A stretch of DNA of 64,000 nucleotides from Oscillospiraceae bacterium (GTDB lineage: Bacteria; Bacillota; Clostridia; Oscillospirales; Oscillospiraceae), in contig WRDH01000004.1 of the NCBI GenBank assembly GCA_009783555.1, positions 30,797 through 94,796 on the forward strand, read 5' to 3'. Shown here one piece after another: positions 1 to 8,589 of the stretch. Both the position numbers and the translations under genes were made by a program. Within the stretch, counting starts at the first letter, position 1. Each line of letters begins with the position of its first letter. The notes below the pieces were generated by a model. It did not search any database. It saw only the letters and a list, made by a program, of their open reading frames with translations, and was not told the DNA's origin.

Positions 1-1253
1 TGGTTTTCAAGATATCTCAAATATGAGAAATGGAACAGCTTGGCATCATTACAGAAGCACACGAATGTGGGTGGGCGAATGCCTGTTTGTGTTATGTAGT
101 AAACCTTTAGGCGGCGGCCTTTATCGGTTGGCGGCTGGACACGTGCTGTTGCATCTGCCAGAACACCGTTTAATGTACCTGTTGTCACTCTCATTGATGT
201 TTGCTCATTGACAAAATTTATTAGTTCAAAAAGCTTATCAACCCGTTGACCTGTTAATGCCGATATAAACAAAACAGGTGCGTATGTCATATAGCTAAGG
301 TCATTTTTAACATCTTTTCGCATATTCTCCATGGTATTTGTTTCTTTTTCTATCAAATCCCACTTGTTGACAGCAATAATACTGGCTTTGCCTGCCTCAT
401 GTGCAAGCCCTGCCACTTTTGTATCTTGTTCGGTTACTCCCTCCCGGGCATCTATCATAATTATACAAACATCCGAACGCTCAATTGCCATTTTCGCACG
501 TAAAACGCTGTAATATTCTATGTTATTATCAATTTTCGATTTACGCCTCAGACCTGCCGTATCAATAAATATGTACTCTCCAAATTCATTTTCAAAATGC
601 GTATCTACTGAATCTCTTGTTGTGCCTGCCTTATCACTTACGATGACACGCTTTTCGCCGAGAATTTTGTTAACGAGAGATGATTTACCTGCGTTTGGTT
701 TGCCGATTACAGCGACACGAATCACATTATCTGTATCGTCATTATCAGTTTCATCAGGCAGCAACTTAACACATTCATCGAGCAAATCGCCTGTGCCATG
801 TCCATGTGTCGCGGATACAGATATCGGGTCCCCGAGTCCTAGAGAGTAAAACTCATATATGTCGGGATGCTCGGAACCCGTTGTGTCCATTTTATTTACA
901 ACTAAAATTATGGGTTTACCGGACTTTTGCAATATACGGGCTACGTCTGTATCTGCTGCTGTCACTCCGGTTGTAAAGTCTGTGACAAACACAATGACAT
1001 CTGCCATTTCTACTGCCAGTAAAGCTTGCTCACGCATAAAAATCAGCATTTCCGAATCTGCCGCCGGTTCTATACCGCCTGTATCGATTAAATCAAACTC
1101 ACGCCCGTTCCAGTCGGTTTTTGCGTGAAGCCTGTCTCGTGTGACCCCGGGTGTATCCTCGACAATAGACACGCGTTTCCCGACAAGCCTGTTAAATAAC
1201 GTCGATTTTCCGACATTTGGCCTTCCTACTATTGCAACCAGATTTCTCGGCAT
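1..1253 (-). CDS. der: Ribosome-assembly GTPase Der (EngA), 3' end cut off by window edge
   Basis: Der is an essential GTPase that helps mature the 50S ribosomal subunit. The minus-strand frame starts at ATG 1253 after an AGGAG site and reads MPRNLVAIVGRPNVGKS. Two G domains are visible: the first has GRPNVGKS, DTGG and NKMD; the second has GKPNAGKS, DTAGL and NKWD. A KH-like C-terminal domain follows. About 417 codons are present and the frame leaves the window at FSYLRYLEN. Der is usually about 440 residues, so roughly 20 are missing at the window boundary; this is not a biological truncation. It lies 22 nt after the DUF512 gene, a common clostridial neighbour, and is probably cotranscribed with it. 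Confidence 0.95.
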   Translation of the reverse strand, partial: MPRNLVAIVGRPNVGKSTLFNRLVGKRVSIVEDTPGVTRDRLHAKTDWNGREFDLIDTGGIEPAADSEMLIFMREQALLAVEMADVIVFVTDFTTGVTAADTDVARILQKSGKPIILVVNKMDTTGSEHPDIYEFYSLGLGDPISVSATHGHGTGDLLDECVKLLPDETDNDDTDNVIRVAVIGKPNAGKSSLVNKILGEKRVIVSDKAGTTRDSVDTHFENEFGEYIFIDTAGLRRKSKIDNNIEYYSVLRAKMAIERSDVCIIMIDAREGVTEQDTKVAGLAHEAGKASIIAVNKWDLIEKETNTMENMRKDVKNDLSYMTYAPVLFISALTGQRVDKLFELINFVNEQTSMRVTTGTLNGVLADATARVQPPTDKGRRLKVYYITQTGIRPPTFVCFCNDAKLFHFSYLRYLEN

Positions 1254-1275
1254 TATAAAACTCCTGTAACTCCAA

Positions 1276-2586
1276 TTAATTTCCCAAAAGTGCTCGTAGT
1301 AAATCCGCGCCATCCTGCTCTACAATACGAATCGGCACTCCAAGCGCATTTGAAACATCACAAACTGTAATATCGTCGAGGAAAACCTCTTCTCCAAAGC
1401 GAAGCATATTTCGCGGAATAAGCAGCTTTGAACCCAGCTTCTTACCGGTCAATTGTGCGATGATATCACCGCCTGTTACAAGCCCCGACACAGTGATACT
1501 CTCACCAAAATAGCTATTTTTAATGGCATGAACATCGCACTTGATTTTATCATATCTGTTCGGTGTTGATTTTAAAATATTTGTTAAATATGGGTGTGCA
1601 AGAACGCCTGTAACTATTGAATATGAAGATGACGTTTGCGGTGATGTTAGTTTATTTTCCAAGAGTGCACTTTCAAACTCAGTTATGAACAACCGCATCA
1701 TCCCGACACCGTTTAAAAGCTGCGGGTAACTCTCATAAAACTCATTGTCAGGGAGTTTAAGACCTGCCAGCATATAAAGCTCGTCAGCGCAGTAAAACAC
1801 TCTTGACCCACGCATCTTCAAGCATTTTTTTCCATAGAATTCGACTTTCCGTACAGTTTGTAAAGCAAGCTCTTTGTTAAACGGTTTAAGCTTTGTCAGC
1901 TCTTGACGGTATTTCGTTAAACCTACAGGAACTATAGAAACACTGTTAATACACTGACCAAGTTTAATCAATTTCCTTATGGTTCTTGATAACTCGTAGC
2001 CATCATTTATCCCCGGACAACATACAATTTGGTTATTTATTGTTATACCGTTTTCTGCCAGAGTTTTGAAGGATTTAATCCCCAATCCGCCTTTTATTCC
2101 GCCAAGCATAAACGATCTAAGCTGAGGGTTAAGCGTGTGAATTGAAACATTTATCGGACTTATCCGCATTTTTATTATTCGAGCGATGTCTTTTCTTGAT
2201 AGATTTGTCAGAGTTACATAATTTCCTTGCAAAAATGAAAGCCTTACATCATCATCTTTATAATACAGCGTTTCACGCATTCCCTTTGGCAACTGGTCAA
2301 TAAAGCAGAAAATGCAGTTGTTCGCACAATGTCGTTCTTTATCAATTAAAAATGTTTCAAATTCAAGACCGGGTTCGGAACCTTCCGGTTTGCTTAAATC
2401 AATAAACTTTACCTTGCCGTCAGGGCATGTAAGCTCCATTAACAAAGAACTGTCATATGAATGGTATTCGTAATCCAGAATGTCATGAATTACATTGCCA
2501 TTGATTTTGTGCAACACATCACCGGGTGCTATTTTTGTTTTTGAAGCCGGGCTGTTTGGTGTAATGGATTTTACAACTGCGTTCAT
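1276..2586 (-). CDS. DUF512 family PDZ/radical-SAM-like iron-sulfur protein
   Basis: A 436-residue protein of the DUF512 family, commonly found beside der in Clostridia; its biochemical function is not known to me. Residues 1 to about 60 look like a PDZ domain (ITPNSPASKTKIAPGD). Near residue 87 the motif CANNCIFCF gives the CxxxCxxC spacing that binds a [4Fe-4S] cluster in radical SAM proteins. The C-terminal half is the DUF512 region. I chose ATG 2586, six bases after AAGGA, over the in-frame TTG one codon upstream. It lies between rpmF and der in one minus-strand run. A radical SAM reaction is an inference from the cysteine motif only. Confidence 0.88.
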   Translation of the reverse strand: MNAVVKSITPNSPASKTKIAPGDVLHKINGNVIHDILDYEYHSYDSSLLMELTCPDGKVKFIDLSKPEGSEPGLEFETFLIDKERHCANNCIFCFIDQLPKGMRETLYYKDDDVRLSFLQGNYVTLTNLSRKDIARIIKMRISPINVSIHTLNPQLRSFMLGGIKGGLGIKSFKTLAENGITINNQIVCCPGINDGYELSRTIRKLIKLGQCINSVSIVPVGLTKYRQELTKLKPFNKELALQTVRKVEFYGKKCLKMRGSRVFYCADELYMLAGLKLPDNEFYESYPQLLNGVGMMRLFITEFESALLENKLTSPQTSSSYSIVTGVLAHPYLTNILKSTPNRYDKIKCDVHAIKNSYFGESITVSGLVTGGDIIAQLTGKKLGSKLLIPRNMLRFGEEVFLDDITVCDVSNALGVPIRIVEQDGADLLRALLGN

Positions 2587-2661
2587 CAATGTTCCTTTCT
2601 TGCACGAAAAAAGGCGGGGAAACTCCCCGCCGACCTACATCACGTGTGATGCAACAGCAAA

Positions 2662-2832
2662 CTATGTTACCTCGCGACCATTGTATGTTCCGCAGGCCTT
2701 GCAAACTCTGTGCGGCATACGAAGCTCGCCGCATTTGGCACACTTTGTAAGACCGGGAGCTTCAAGCTTCCAGTGAGAAGAACGTCTTTTGTCTCTTCTC
2801 GCTTTTGACACTTTACTTTTTGGAACCGCCAT
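2662..2832 (-). CDS. rpmF: 50S ribosomal protein L32
   Basis: Small basic protein of the large ribosomal subunit, 56 residues. It starts [18 protein letters not shown], the normal L32 N-terminus, and has a four-cysteine zinc-ribbon arrangement (CAKC, then CKAC). The start is ATG 2832, preceded by an AGGAGGTG Shine-Dalgarno. It follows the yceD gene on the same strand, the usual yceD-rpmF pairing, and is likely expressed from the consensus promoter in front of yceD. Confidence 0.95.
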   Translation of the reverse strand: MAVPKSKVSKARRDKRRSSHWKLEAPGLTKCAKCGELRMPHRVCKACGTYNGREVT

Positions 2833-2896
2833 CTATAACACCTCCTAGTGTTTAATTAAGAATGCAGAATGCAGAAATAGTATATTGGTGTGTGGT

Positions 2897-3388
2897 TTAC
2901 TCGTCAAGTAGCTGACATAGAACTTCCAATCGCGGGTCGATTGCTTTTTTACAATCACATTGTTTGACATTTAAGTCCGCACCGCAGTGTTGGCACAGTC
3001 CTGCACAATCTTTGGTGCATAGAATTGTATCGCTTAAATCCAGAATAAACTCTGTTGAAACTATTTCATCCGCATCGACCTTGTCCCCCTGAAGGAAGTA
3101 ACCATCCGGGTTTTCACCCTCTCCCCCTTCAGTGAGATTTGCCGATATCTGCTTGTGTATAGGATACTCAAACTCTTTGAGACATCTTGCGCAGACGCAA
3201 TCACATATCACATCTACATTCGCCGAAAATGTCAGCACTCCTGCTGTGTTTGTTACATTTCCCGCCGCTCTCGCCGGCTTTCTTATCTGTACGATTGAAC
3301 CGCTGATTGCATTTGACATATCAGGCTCAAAATCAAACGATACCTTGCCGCCGGGAACTCCAATTATCTCCCGAAGATCGAGCAACAT
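2897..3388 (-). CDS. YceD family protein (DUF177)
   Basis: A 163-residue DUF177/YceD protein. The family is almost always encoded directly before rpmF; in other bacteria it is linked to rRNA accumulation, although the mechanism here is unknown. The C-terminal half is rich in cysteine pairs (CDCVCARC, then CQHCGADLN and CDC), suggesting a metal-binding module. I chose ATG 3388 because it sits seven bases after AGGAGGT; a longer frame upstream lacks such a site. A near-perfect sigma-A promoter lies about 55 bp upstream, so this is probably the first gene of the yceD-rpmF-DUF512-der run. Confidence 0.9.
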   Translation of the reverse strand: MLLDLREIIGVPGGKVSFDFEPDMSNAISGSIVQIRKPARAAGNVTNTAGVLTFSANVDVICDCVCARCLKEFEYPIHKQISANLTEGGEGENPDGYFLQGDKVDADEIVSTEFILDLSDTILCTKDCAGLCQHCGADLNVKQCDCKKAIDPRLEVLCQLLDE

Positions 3389-3441
3389 AACGACCTCCTG
3401 CGTACCCTCCGGACATCCGGCTTCGCTACACACGCCAAGTG

Positions 3442-3470
3442 ATTATATGCTAAACTCAACCTGTTGTCAA
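3442..3470 (-). promoter_or_regulatory. Sigma-A promoter for yceD-rpmF
   Basis: On the minus strand TTGACA (3465-3470) and TATAAT (3442-3447) are both perfect consensus hexamers separated by 17 bp. The -35 box overlaps the last codons of nth, so the yceD operon has its own start inside the end of the upstream gene. Confidence 0.85.
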
Positions 3471-4096
3471 ACATTATTTTGAAGGCATAATGAGGCTATG
3501 CAGCATAGGTTACATTTAGGGTTTCTTGCTGTACAAACAGCACGGCCGTGTAGTACCAGGCGGTGGCAGAAATCTGATGATTTTTCAGGCGGTAATTGTT
3601 CCCGCAGCTCCATTTCAATCTTAACAGGGTCTTTTGTGTTTACCAAACCGATTCGGTTTGAAAGCCTTATACAATGGGTATCGACCACGACGGCGGGTTT
3701 TTTGTAAATATCACCAAGTATTAGATTTGCGGTTTTCCTTCCAACCCCGGGCAATCTTAAGAGGTCTTCCATCGTATCGGGCACACGTCCTCCAAAAACA
3801 CCGAGAATCATTGCGGAAGCGGCAATTATATCTCTTGCTTTAACTCTGTAAAAGCCGCAAGGATGTACAATTTCTTCAATGTCCTTTATGTCTGCCCCCG
3901 CTAATGCCTCCAGCGTCGGATATCTCTTAAACAACACCGGAGTAACGGTGTTTACCCGTGCATCTGTGCATTGTGCCGCCAGCCTTGTTGCAAATAGCAA
4001 CTCATAGTCTTTTTTGTACCTTAAAGCACAATCTGGATCGGGATAGCACTCTTCAAGCAGTTTTATTAATTCAAGGATATCCTTACTTGTAAGCAT
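3467..4096 (-). CDS. nth: Endonuclease III
   Basis: DNA glycosylase/AP lyase that removes oxidised pyrimidines in base-excision repair; 209 residues. The helix-hairpin-helix LPGVGRKTAN with the catalytic Lys region is present, and the catalytic Asp lies in VVVDTHCIR. The C-terminus carries the [4Fe-4S] loop with C-x6-C-x2-C-x5-C spacing (CTARNPKCNLCCIASLC). I chose ATG 4096, seven bases after GAGAGGT. A TTG 18 bases further upstream is in frame but has no ribosome-binding site. Its 3' end overlaps the yceD promoter. Confidence 0.94.
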   Translation of the reverse strand: MLTSKDILELIKLLEECYPDPDCALRYKKDYELLFATRLAAQCTDARVNTVTPVLFKRYPTLEALAGADIKDIEEIVHPCGFYRVKARDIIAASAMILGVFGGRVPDTMEDLLRLPGVGRKTANLILGDIYKKPAVVVDTHCIRLSNRIGLVNTKDPVKIEMELREQLPPEKSSDFCHRLVLHGRAVCTARNPKCNLCCIASLCLQNNV

Positions 4097-4150
4097 TTGA
4101 CGTACCTCTCGCAAAATATAATTTTGTAGAATTATTCTATCATGTTTTTA

Positions 4151-4179
4151 TTGATATTTACACATGCATTAGTTATACT
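4151..4179 (+). promoter_or_regulatory. Sigma-A promoter for glyA
   Basis: TTGATA (4151-4156), a 17-bp spacer and TATACT (4174-4179) precede glyA by about 45 bp in the AT-rich divergent gap between nth and glyA. Confidence 0.7.
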
Positions 4180-4224
4180 AATCTAAAATACTCAAAAAAA
4201 TAAAGAATTTTAGGAGGAAAATCA

Positions 4225-5472
4225 GTGATTTGTGAAGCAATATCGTATATTTCAAAGTATGATCCGGAGGTCGGAAAAGCGATCGGGCAGGAGCTCATTC
4301 GTCAACGCAGAAATATTGAACTAATCGCCTCTGAAAACATTGTCAGCGAAGCTGTCATGCTTGCACAGGGGTCGGTACTGACCAACAAATATGCCGAAGG
4401 TTATCCCGGCAAACGCTACTACGGAGGCTGCGAAGAGGTCGATGTTGCCGAAACTCTCGCAATCGAACGGGCAAAAAAGCTTTTTAATGCTAATTTTGTA
4501 AACGTTCAGGCGCATTCCGGAGCATCAGCGAACCTGGAAGCGTTTATGGTACTATGCCAGCCCGGTGATACTATTCTCGGTATGAACCTTGACCACGGCG
4601 GACATCTTACACACGGACATCCGGCAAACTTTTCCGGAAAGTACTACAAGGTTTTCGCATACGGTATTACCCCTGATACAAATGTCATAGATTATGACGA
4701 AGTGTTAAAGATTGCAAAAGAATGTAGACCGAAAATGATTATCGCAGGTGCATCCGCATACCCGAGACAAATTGACTTTAAAAAGTTTTCCGAGATAGCA
4801 AAAGAAGTAGGGGCATTTTTACTTGTCGATATGGCACACGTAGCAGGACTTGTCGCTACAGGCTTACATCCCGACCCTGTACCCTATGCGGATATCACTA
4901 CAAGTACAACCCATAAAACACTTCGCGGTCCGCGAGGCGGTATTATAATGACAAATGATGAAAAAATCGCAAAAAAGATAGATTCCGCAGTATTCCCGGG
5001 CGCACAGGGCGGTCCGCTCATGCACGTTATCGCAGCAAAAGCTGTTGCATTTGGCGAAGCTCTTAAGCCTGAGTTTAAGGACTATCAAATTAAAACTCTC
5101 CAAAACGCAAAGCTTCTCGCAAGCGAGTTTGTCAACCGCGGCTTCGACCTTGTATCGGGTGGAACAGATAATCATCTAATGCTTGTTGATTTACGCAAGT
5201 TCGAAAAAACAGGCAAGTTTATGGAAGAACATCTTGACGAAGTACATATAACAACAAACAAAAATAAAATTCCAAATGACCCGCAATCAGCACTGGTAAC
5301 AAGCGGACTTCGTGTCGGTACACCAGCAGTCACTACCCGCGGTTTCGGCGAAGAAGAAATGAGAAAAATCGCTGAACTCTTCTACTTGACCGCGACTGAT
5401 TTTGATGCAAAAGCAGACTATATTCGTGATGAAGTCAGCAAAATGTGTGAAAAGTATCCGCTGTATGAGTAA
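4225..5472 (+). CDS. glyA: Serine hydroxymethyltransferase
   Basis: PLP enzyme interconverting serine and glycine while loading one-carbon units on tetrahydrofolate. The protein is 415 residues, the normal bacterial length. Recognisable blocks are [36 protein letters not shown], the PLP-lysine region [15 protein letters not shown], and [14 protein letters not shown]. The start is GTG 4225, seven bases after GGAGGAAA. It overlaps the next gene yqeG by eight bases (ATGAGTAA), which implies translational coupling. It is preceded by its own promoter and heads a plus-strand run to efp. Confidence 0.97.
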   Translation: MICEAISYISKYDPEVGKAIGQELIRQRRNIELIASENIVSEAVMLAQGSVLTNKYAEGYPGKRYYGGCEEVDVAETLAIERAKKLFNANFVNVQAHSGASANLEAFMVLCQPGDTILGMNLDHGGHLTHGHPANFSGKYYKVFAYGITPDTNVIDYDEVLKIAKECRPKMIIAGASAYPRQIDFKKFSEIAKEVGAFLLVDMAHVAGLVATGLHPDPVPYADITTSTTHKTLRGPRGGIIMTNDEKIAKKIDSAVFPGAQGGPLMHVIAAKAVAFGEALKPEFKDYQIKTLQNAKLLASEFVNRGFDLVSGGTDNHLMLVDLRKFEKTGKFMEEHLDEVHITTNKNKIPNDPQSALVTSGLRVGTPAVTTRGFGEEEMRKIAELFYLTATDFDAKADYIRDEVSKMCEKYPLYE

Positions 5473-5971
5473 GCCGAAGCTATCTCTTATTCCCGACCAT
5501 TCATTTAAGTGTATTACCGGAATTACACCGGACTTTCTTGAGCAGATTGGTATAAGATTTCTAATGCTGGACTTAGATAATACAATAGCGGCATATGATG
5601 AACATGTCTTTGCCGATAACATTTCAAAATGGATTTCCGATATCCAAAACGTCGGTGTTGAGCTGTTCATAATATCAAACAGTTCACGCAAACATCGCGT
5701 AAAGTCTCACTCTGACTCGATTGGCGTACGCTTCGTAATGAAGTCGCAAAAACCGTCAACAAAAAGTTTATTACACGCTGTGGAAGTATCAGGCTACAAG
5801 CCTGATACTTCAGCACTTGCAGGAGACCAGATTCTTACGGATACAATTGCCGCAAACCGTGCCGGCATAGTTTCAATAATCGTTCGCCCGCGGCGTTTCA
5901 CAAATCCTTTTCTGGCAATACGGTACTTTTGTGAATTGCCGTTTAGAGCCATGTGCAAAAACAAACATTAA
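5465..5971 (+). CDS. yqeG: YqeG family HAD IIIA-type phosphatase
   Basis: A 168-residue HAD-superfamily hydrolase of the YqeG family, conserved in Bacillota; the physiological substrate is unknown to me. HAD motif I is visible as [12 protein letters not shown], motif II as FIISNSSR, a lysine-containing segment as FVMKSQKPS, and motif IV as LAGDQILTD. The start ATG 5465 lies inside the last codons of glyA (eight-base overlap). There is little Shine-Dalgarno signal, so translation probably depends on terminating ribosomes. In-frame upstream starts lie deep in glyA and were not used. Confidence 0.88.
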   Translation: MSKPKLSLIPDHSFKCITGITPDFLEQIGIRFLMLDLDNTIAAYDEHVFADNISKWISDIQNVGVELFIISNSSRKHRVKSHSDSIGVRFVMKSQKPSTKSLLHAVEVSGYKPDTSALAGDQILTDTIAANRAGIVSIIVRPRRFTNPFLAIRYFCELPFRAMCKNKH

Positions 5972-5983
5972 TGGGAGACAATT

Positions 5984-7048
5984 ATGAGTAACATAAAAAA
6001 AATAAGACAGGCAATGCCAAACTTTAAATGCAAAGCAATGCTTATTACCAATCAGATTAACAGGCTCTATGCAACAGGGTTTTCATCAAGCGCAGGCGCT
6101 TTGCTCGTAACTGAAAGCGACGCGTGGTTTTTTATTGATTCCCGTTACTTTGAAGCCGCAAAAGAAGCGATTAAAAACGCACACGTAGAACTGATAGCCA
6201 ATGATGAAACAATCACAGACAAGGTTAAAAAGGTTATTGAAGATAATAATATTACATCACTCGGTTTTGAAGACGACTGTGTATCATACGCAAGCTATAA
6301 GCAATGGACAAAAGCTCTCAGCGCAAAAATGATTCCGGCATATAAACTTCTTACGGAGTTACGTGAAACAAAGACCCGTGCCGACCTTAATAAAATGATT
6401 AAAGCACAGCGCCTTGCAGAAAAAGTATTCAACGAAATATTACCGCTTATAAACACTGATATTACAGAAAAGGATTTAGCCGCTGAAATCACATATCGCG
6501 CAGTTAAAAACGGGGCTGACGACAAATCCTTTGATCCCATTGTTGTATCGGGAACAAAATCCAGCCGCCCGCATGGTGTGCCGGGAAACGAAAAAATCGG
6601 CAAAGGCTTTTTAACAATTGATTTCGGCGTCAAGCTTGACGGATGGTGCAGTGATACCACAAGAACACTGTGCATCGGTAAGCCTGATGAAGAAATGGTA
6701 AAAGTATACGAAACTGTCCTTAAAGCACAAGAAGAAGGTATTAAAACTGTGAGAGGCGGTGTCAAAGCCATAGATGTCGATGCCGCAGCACGAAAAGTTA
6801 TAGAGGACGCAGGCTACGGTGAATACTTCGGGCACGGTTTCGGGCATTCAATAGGGTTACAGGTACACGAATCATTGAAGGCATCACCTCTGTCAAAAGA
6901 CATTCTCCCGATAGGTGCAGTTATCTCGGCAGAGCCGGGTATCTACCTGCCGGGACGATACGGTGTACGAATTGAAGATGTTCTTTATGTAACAGAAACC
7001 GGTAGTGAAAATATAACAAAGCTTCCGAAAACGCTCACTATTCTTTGA
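5984..7048 (+). CDS. M24B family Xaa-Pro aminopeptidase
   Basis: Dimetal aminopeptidase of the M24 family that removes N-terminal residues before proline; 354 residues. An N-terminal creatinase-like domain (1 to about 125) precedes the pita-bread catalytic domain. Metal ligands can be placed in TIDFGVKLDGWCSDTTR (two Asp), HGFGHSIGLQVHE (His), SAEPGIYLPG (Glu) and VRIEDVLYV (Glu). ATG 5984 follows GGGAGA. It lies between yqeG and efp, and a PepP/PepQ-type gene next to efp is a frequent arrangement in Bacillota. Confidence 0.92.
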   Translation: MSNIKKIRQAMPNFKCKAMLITNQINRLYATGFSSSAGALLVTESDAWFFIDSRYFEAAKEAIKNAHVELIANDETITDKVKKVIEDNNITSLGFEDDCVSYASYKQWTKALSAKMIPAYKLLTELRETKTRADLNKMIKAQRLAEKVFNEILPLINTDITEKDLAAEITYRAVKNGADDKSFDPIVVSGTKSSRPHGVPGNEKIGKGFLTIDFGVKLDGWCSDTTRTLCIGKPDEEMVKVYETVLKAQEEGIKTVRGGVKAIDVDAAARKVIEDAGYGEYFGHGFGHSIGLQVHESLKASPLSKDILPIGAVISAEPGIYLPGRYGVRIEDVLYVTETGSENITKLPKTLTIL

Positions 7049-7075
7049 TAGAATACAATGTTTACTTGCTCATTA

Positions 7076-7099
7076 CAGGGCCTTTGATATTCAGCCCTG
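7076..7099 (+). terminator. Weak hairpin after the M24 peptidase
   Basis: CAGGGC (7076-7081) pairs with GCCCTG (7094-7099) around a 12-nt loop, followed by a short T-rich stretch but no clear T run. It could attenuate read-through into efp; the signal is modest. Confidence 0.3.
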
Positions 7100-7113
7100 T
7101 GGTTATAATTTGC

Positions 7114-7142
7114 TTGCTTTTTTATATTGCATAGGCTACAAT
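7114..7142 (+). promoter_or_regulatory. Promoter for efp
   Basis: TTGCTT (7114-7119), a 17-bp spacer and TACAAT (7137-7142) lie about 50 bp before the efp start. Confidence 0.55.
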
Positions 7143-7194
7143 AGATGGCGGTTAAACCCAATCACAACAAAACTGGAAATTAGGAGGAATGCGT

Positions 7195-7758
7195 GTGATT
7201 TCAGCCGGAGATTTTAAAAACGGCGTAACATTCGAGTGGGACGGAAAAGTCATGCAAGTAGTGGAATTTCAGCATGTTAAACCCGGTAAAGGAGCAGCGT
7301 TTGTCAGAACAAAAATCAAAAATGTAATAACAGGAGCTGTAATAGAGACTTCCTTTAACCCGTCTGATAAGTTTGAAAATGCATTTGTTGAACGTCGCGA
7401 CATGGAGTATAGTTATAACGACGGCGACTTATACTACTTTATGGATCAGGAATCTTACGAGCTTGTACCCGTTAACAAGGATATGCTTGGCGATAGTTTT
7501 AAGTTCGTTAAAGAAAACATGTCCTGTATGGTACATTCGTACAAGGGAAAGATATTTAATGTAGATCCTCCGAACTTCGTTGATCTCGTTATCACGACAA
7601 CAGACCCCGGTTTCAAAGGCGATACCGCAACAAACGTACTAAAACCGGCTACCGTAGAAACCGGAGCAGAGGTTAAAGTTCCCCTGTTTATTAGTGAAGG
7701 TGAAAAAATCCGTATCGATACAAGATCCGGAGAATATATGGAACGCACAAAAGGATAA
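7195..7758 (+). CDS. efp: Elongation factor P
   Basis: EF-P binds ribosomes stalled on polyproline and helps peptide bond formation. All three domains are present. The modification-loop lysine sits in [12 protein letters not shown], and the C-terminal OB domain ends with the conserved [14 protein letters not shown] chose GTG 7195 (protein begins [10 protein letters not shown], 187 residues). The ATG two codons earlier lies only one base after GGAGG, too close for initiation, whereas the GTG is spaced seven bases from it and gives the usual EF-P N-terminus. It is likely cotranscribed with the downstream acidic protein. Confidence 0.95.
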   Translation: MISAGDFKNGVTFEWDGKVMQVVEFQHVKPGKGAAFVRTKIKNVITGAVIETSFNPSDKFENAFVERRDMEYSYNDGDLYYFMDQESYELVPVNKDMLGDSFKFVKENMSCMVHSYKGKIFNVDPPNFVDLVITTTDPGFKGDTATNVLKPATVETGAEVKVPLFISEGEKIRIDTRSGEYMERTKG

Positions 7759-7770
7759 AGGAGAAAGACA

Positions 7771-8283
7771 ATGACTATAAAGGAAAAAGTAGCATACTTA
7801 GAGGGCTTGGCAGAAGGCATGAAAATCGAAGATACCGAAAACGGAAAACTGTTTGCCGCCATAATCGACACACTGGGCCTCATAGCTGAAGAAATCGAGG
7901 AACTTAACGAAAACGCTCTCGATATAGGAGAAGAGCTTGACGCAATCTCCGACGATCTCGCCGAGGTTGAGGATTTTCTGTTAGACGATGATTACGACTT
8001 CGATGAAGACGACTTTGATTTTGATTTCGATGAAGACGATGATGACTACGATTTTGATGACGATGATGACTACGATGGTCATACTTGCGACCTTTGCGGT
8101 AAAGATGACGAAGGCGATATAGAGTTCACCATCGATATCAATTGCCCGCAATGCAATACAGAAATAGAGCTCACTGAAGAGGACATAGCTAATGAGTCCG
8201 TCACATGCAAATCATGCGGAAAAGATATAGAGCTGGAAATCGAAGAAGTAGACGCCGAAGACGGTTCTGAAGACGAAGAATAA
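7771..8283 (+). CDS. CD1247-like acidic zinc-ribbon protein
   Basis: A 170-residue protein of unknown function. Residues 1-70 form a helical domain starting MTIKEKVAYLEGLAEGM, which I associate with the clostridial CD1247 N-terminal family often found after efp. Residues about 71-103 are almost entirely Asp with Glu and Phe/Tyr. Two CxxC pairs follow (CDLC and CPQC), then a third (CKSC), resembling zinc ribbons. ATG 7771 follows AAAGGAGAAAG, 12 nt behind efp, so it is in the efp operon. The acidic run could be a flexible linker or a nucleic-acid mimic; there is no direct evidence for either. Confidence 0.8.
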   Translation: MTIKEKVAYLEGLAEGMKIEDTENGKLFAAIIDTLGLIAEEIEELNENALDIGEELDAISDDLAEVEDFLLDDDYDFDEDDFDFDFDEDDDDYDFDDDDDYDGHTCDLCGKDDEGDIEFTIDINCPQCNTEIELTEEDIANESVTCKSCGKDIELEIEEVDAEDGSEDEE

Positions 8284-8286
8284 ATC

Positions 8287-8362
<76 letters not shown>

Positions 8363-8367
8363 CGCCC

Positions 8368-8415
8368 AATACTTCGCCAAAACATACAATCAGCAATATG
8401 TTTTGGCGGAGTATT
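8368..8415 (+). terminator. Long hairpin after tRNA-Ala, probable terminator
   Basis: A 19-bp stem (8368-8386 with 8397-8415, one wobble pair) closes a 10-nt loop and is followed by ATTTTCAC. It begins six bases after the tRNA CCA, so it probably ends that transcript. The left arm contains TTCGCCAAAACATA, repeated exactly at 8537-8550. Confidence 0.65.
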
Positions 8416-8489
8416 ATTTTCACTAATAAAAAAGAATGCCTCCAATATGTGTGAAGATGTGCAGATAATGCAAATAAAACCCGACCCTG

Positions 8490-8518
8490 TTGACTGGCGT
8501 GTTTATTTCTGGTAGTAT
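8490..8518 (+). promoter_or_regulatory. Promoter for the ATPase gene
   Basis: TTGACT (8490-8495), a 17-bp spacer and TAGTAT (8513-8518). The predicted leader of about 65 nt contains the second copy of the TTCGCCAAAACATA element. Confidence 0.6.
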
Positions 8519-8536
8519 AGATGGGCATACTTATTA

Positions 8537-8573
8537 TTCGCCAAAACATATCGTACGGTTGTACTTTGGCGGA
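8537..8573 (+). promoter_or_regulatory. Leader hairpin just before the ATPase ribosome-binding site
   Basis: CGCCAAA (8539-8545) pairs with TTTGGCG (8565-8571), ending a few bases before the AGGAG of the ATPase gene. It shares 14 bases with the terminator arm behind tRNA-Ala. A role in controlling translation is possible but inferred. Confidence 0.4.
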
Positions 8574-8589
8574 AAATCAGGAGACCTTT

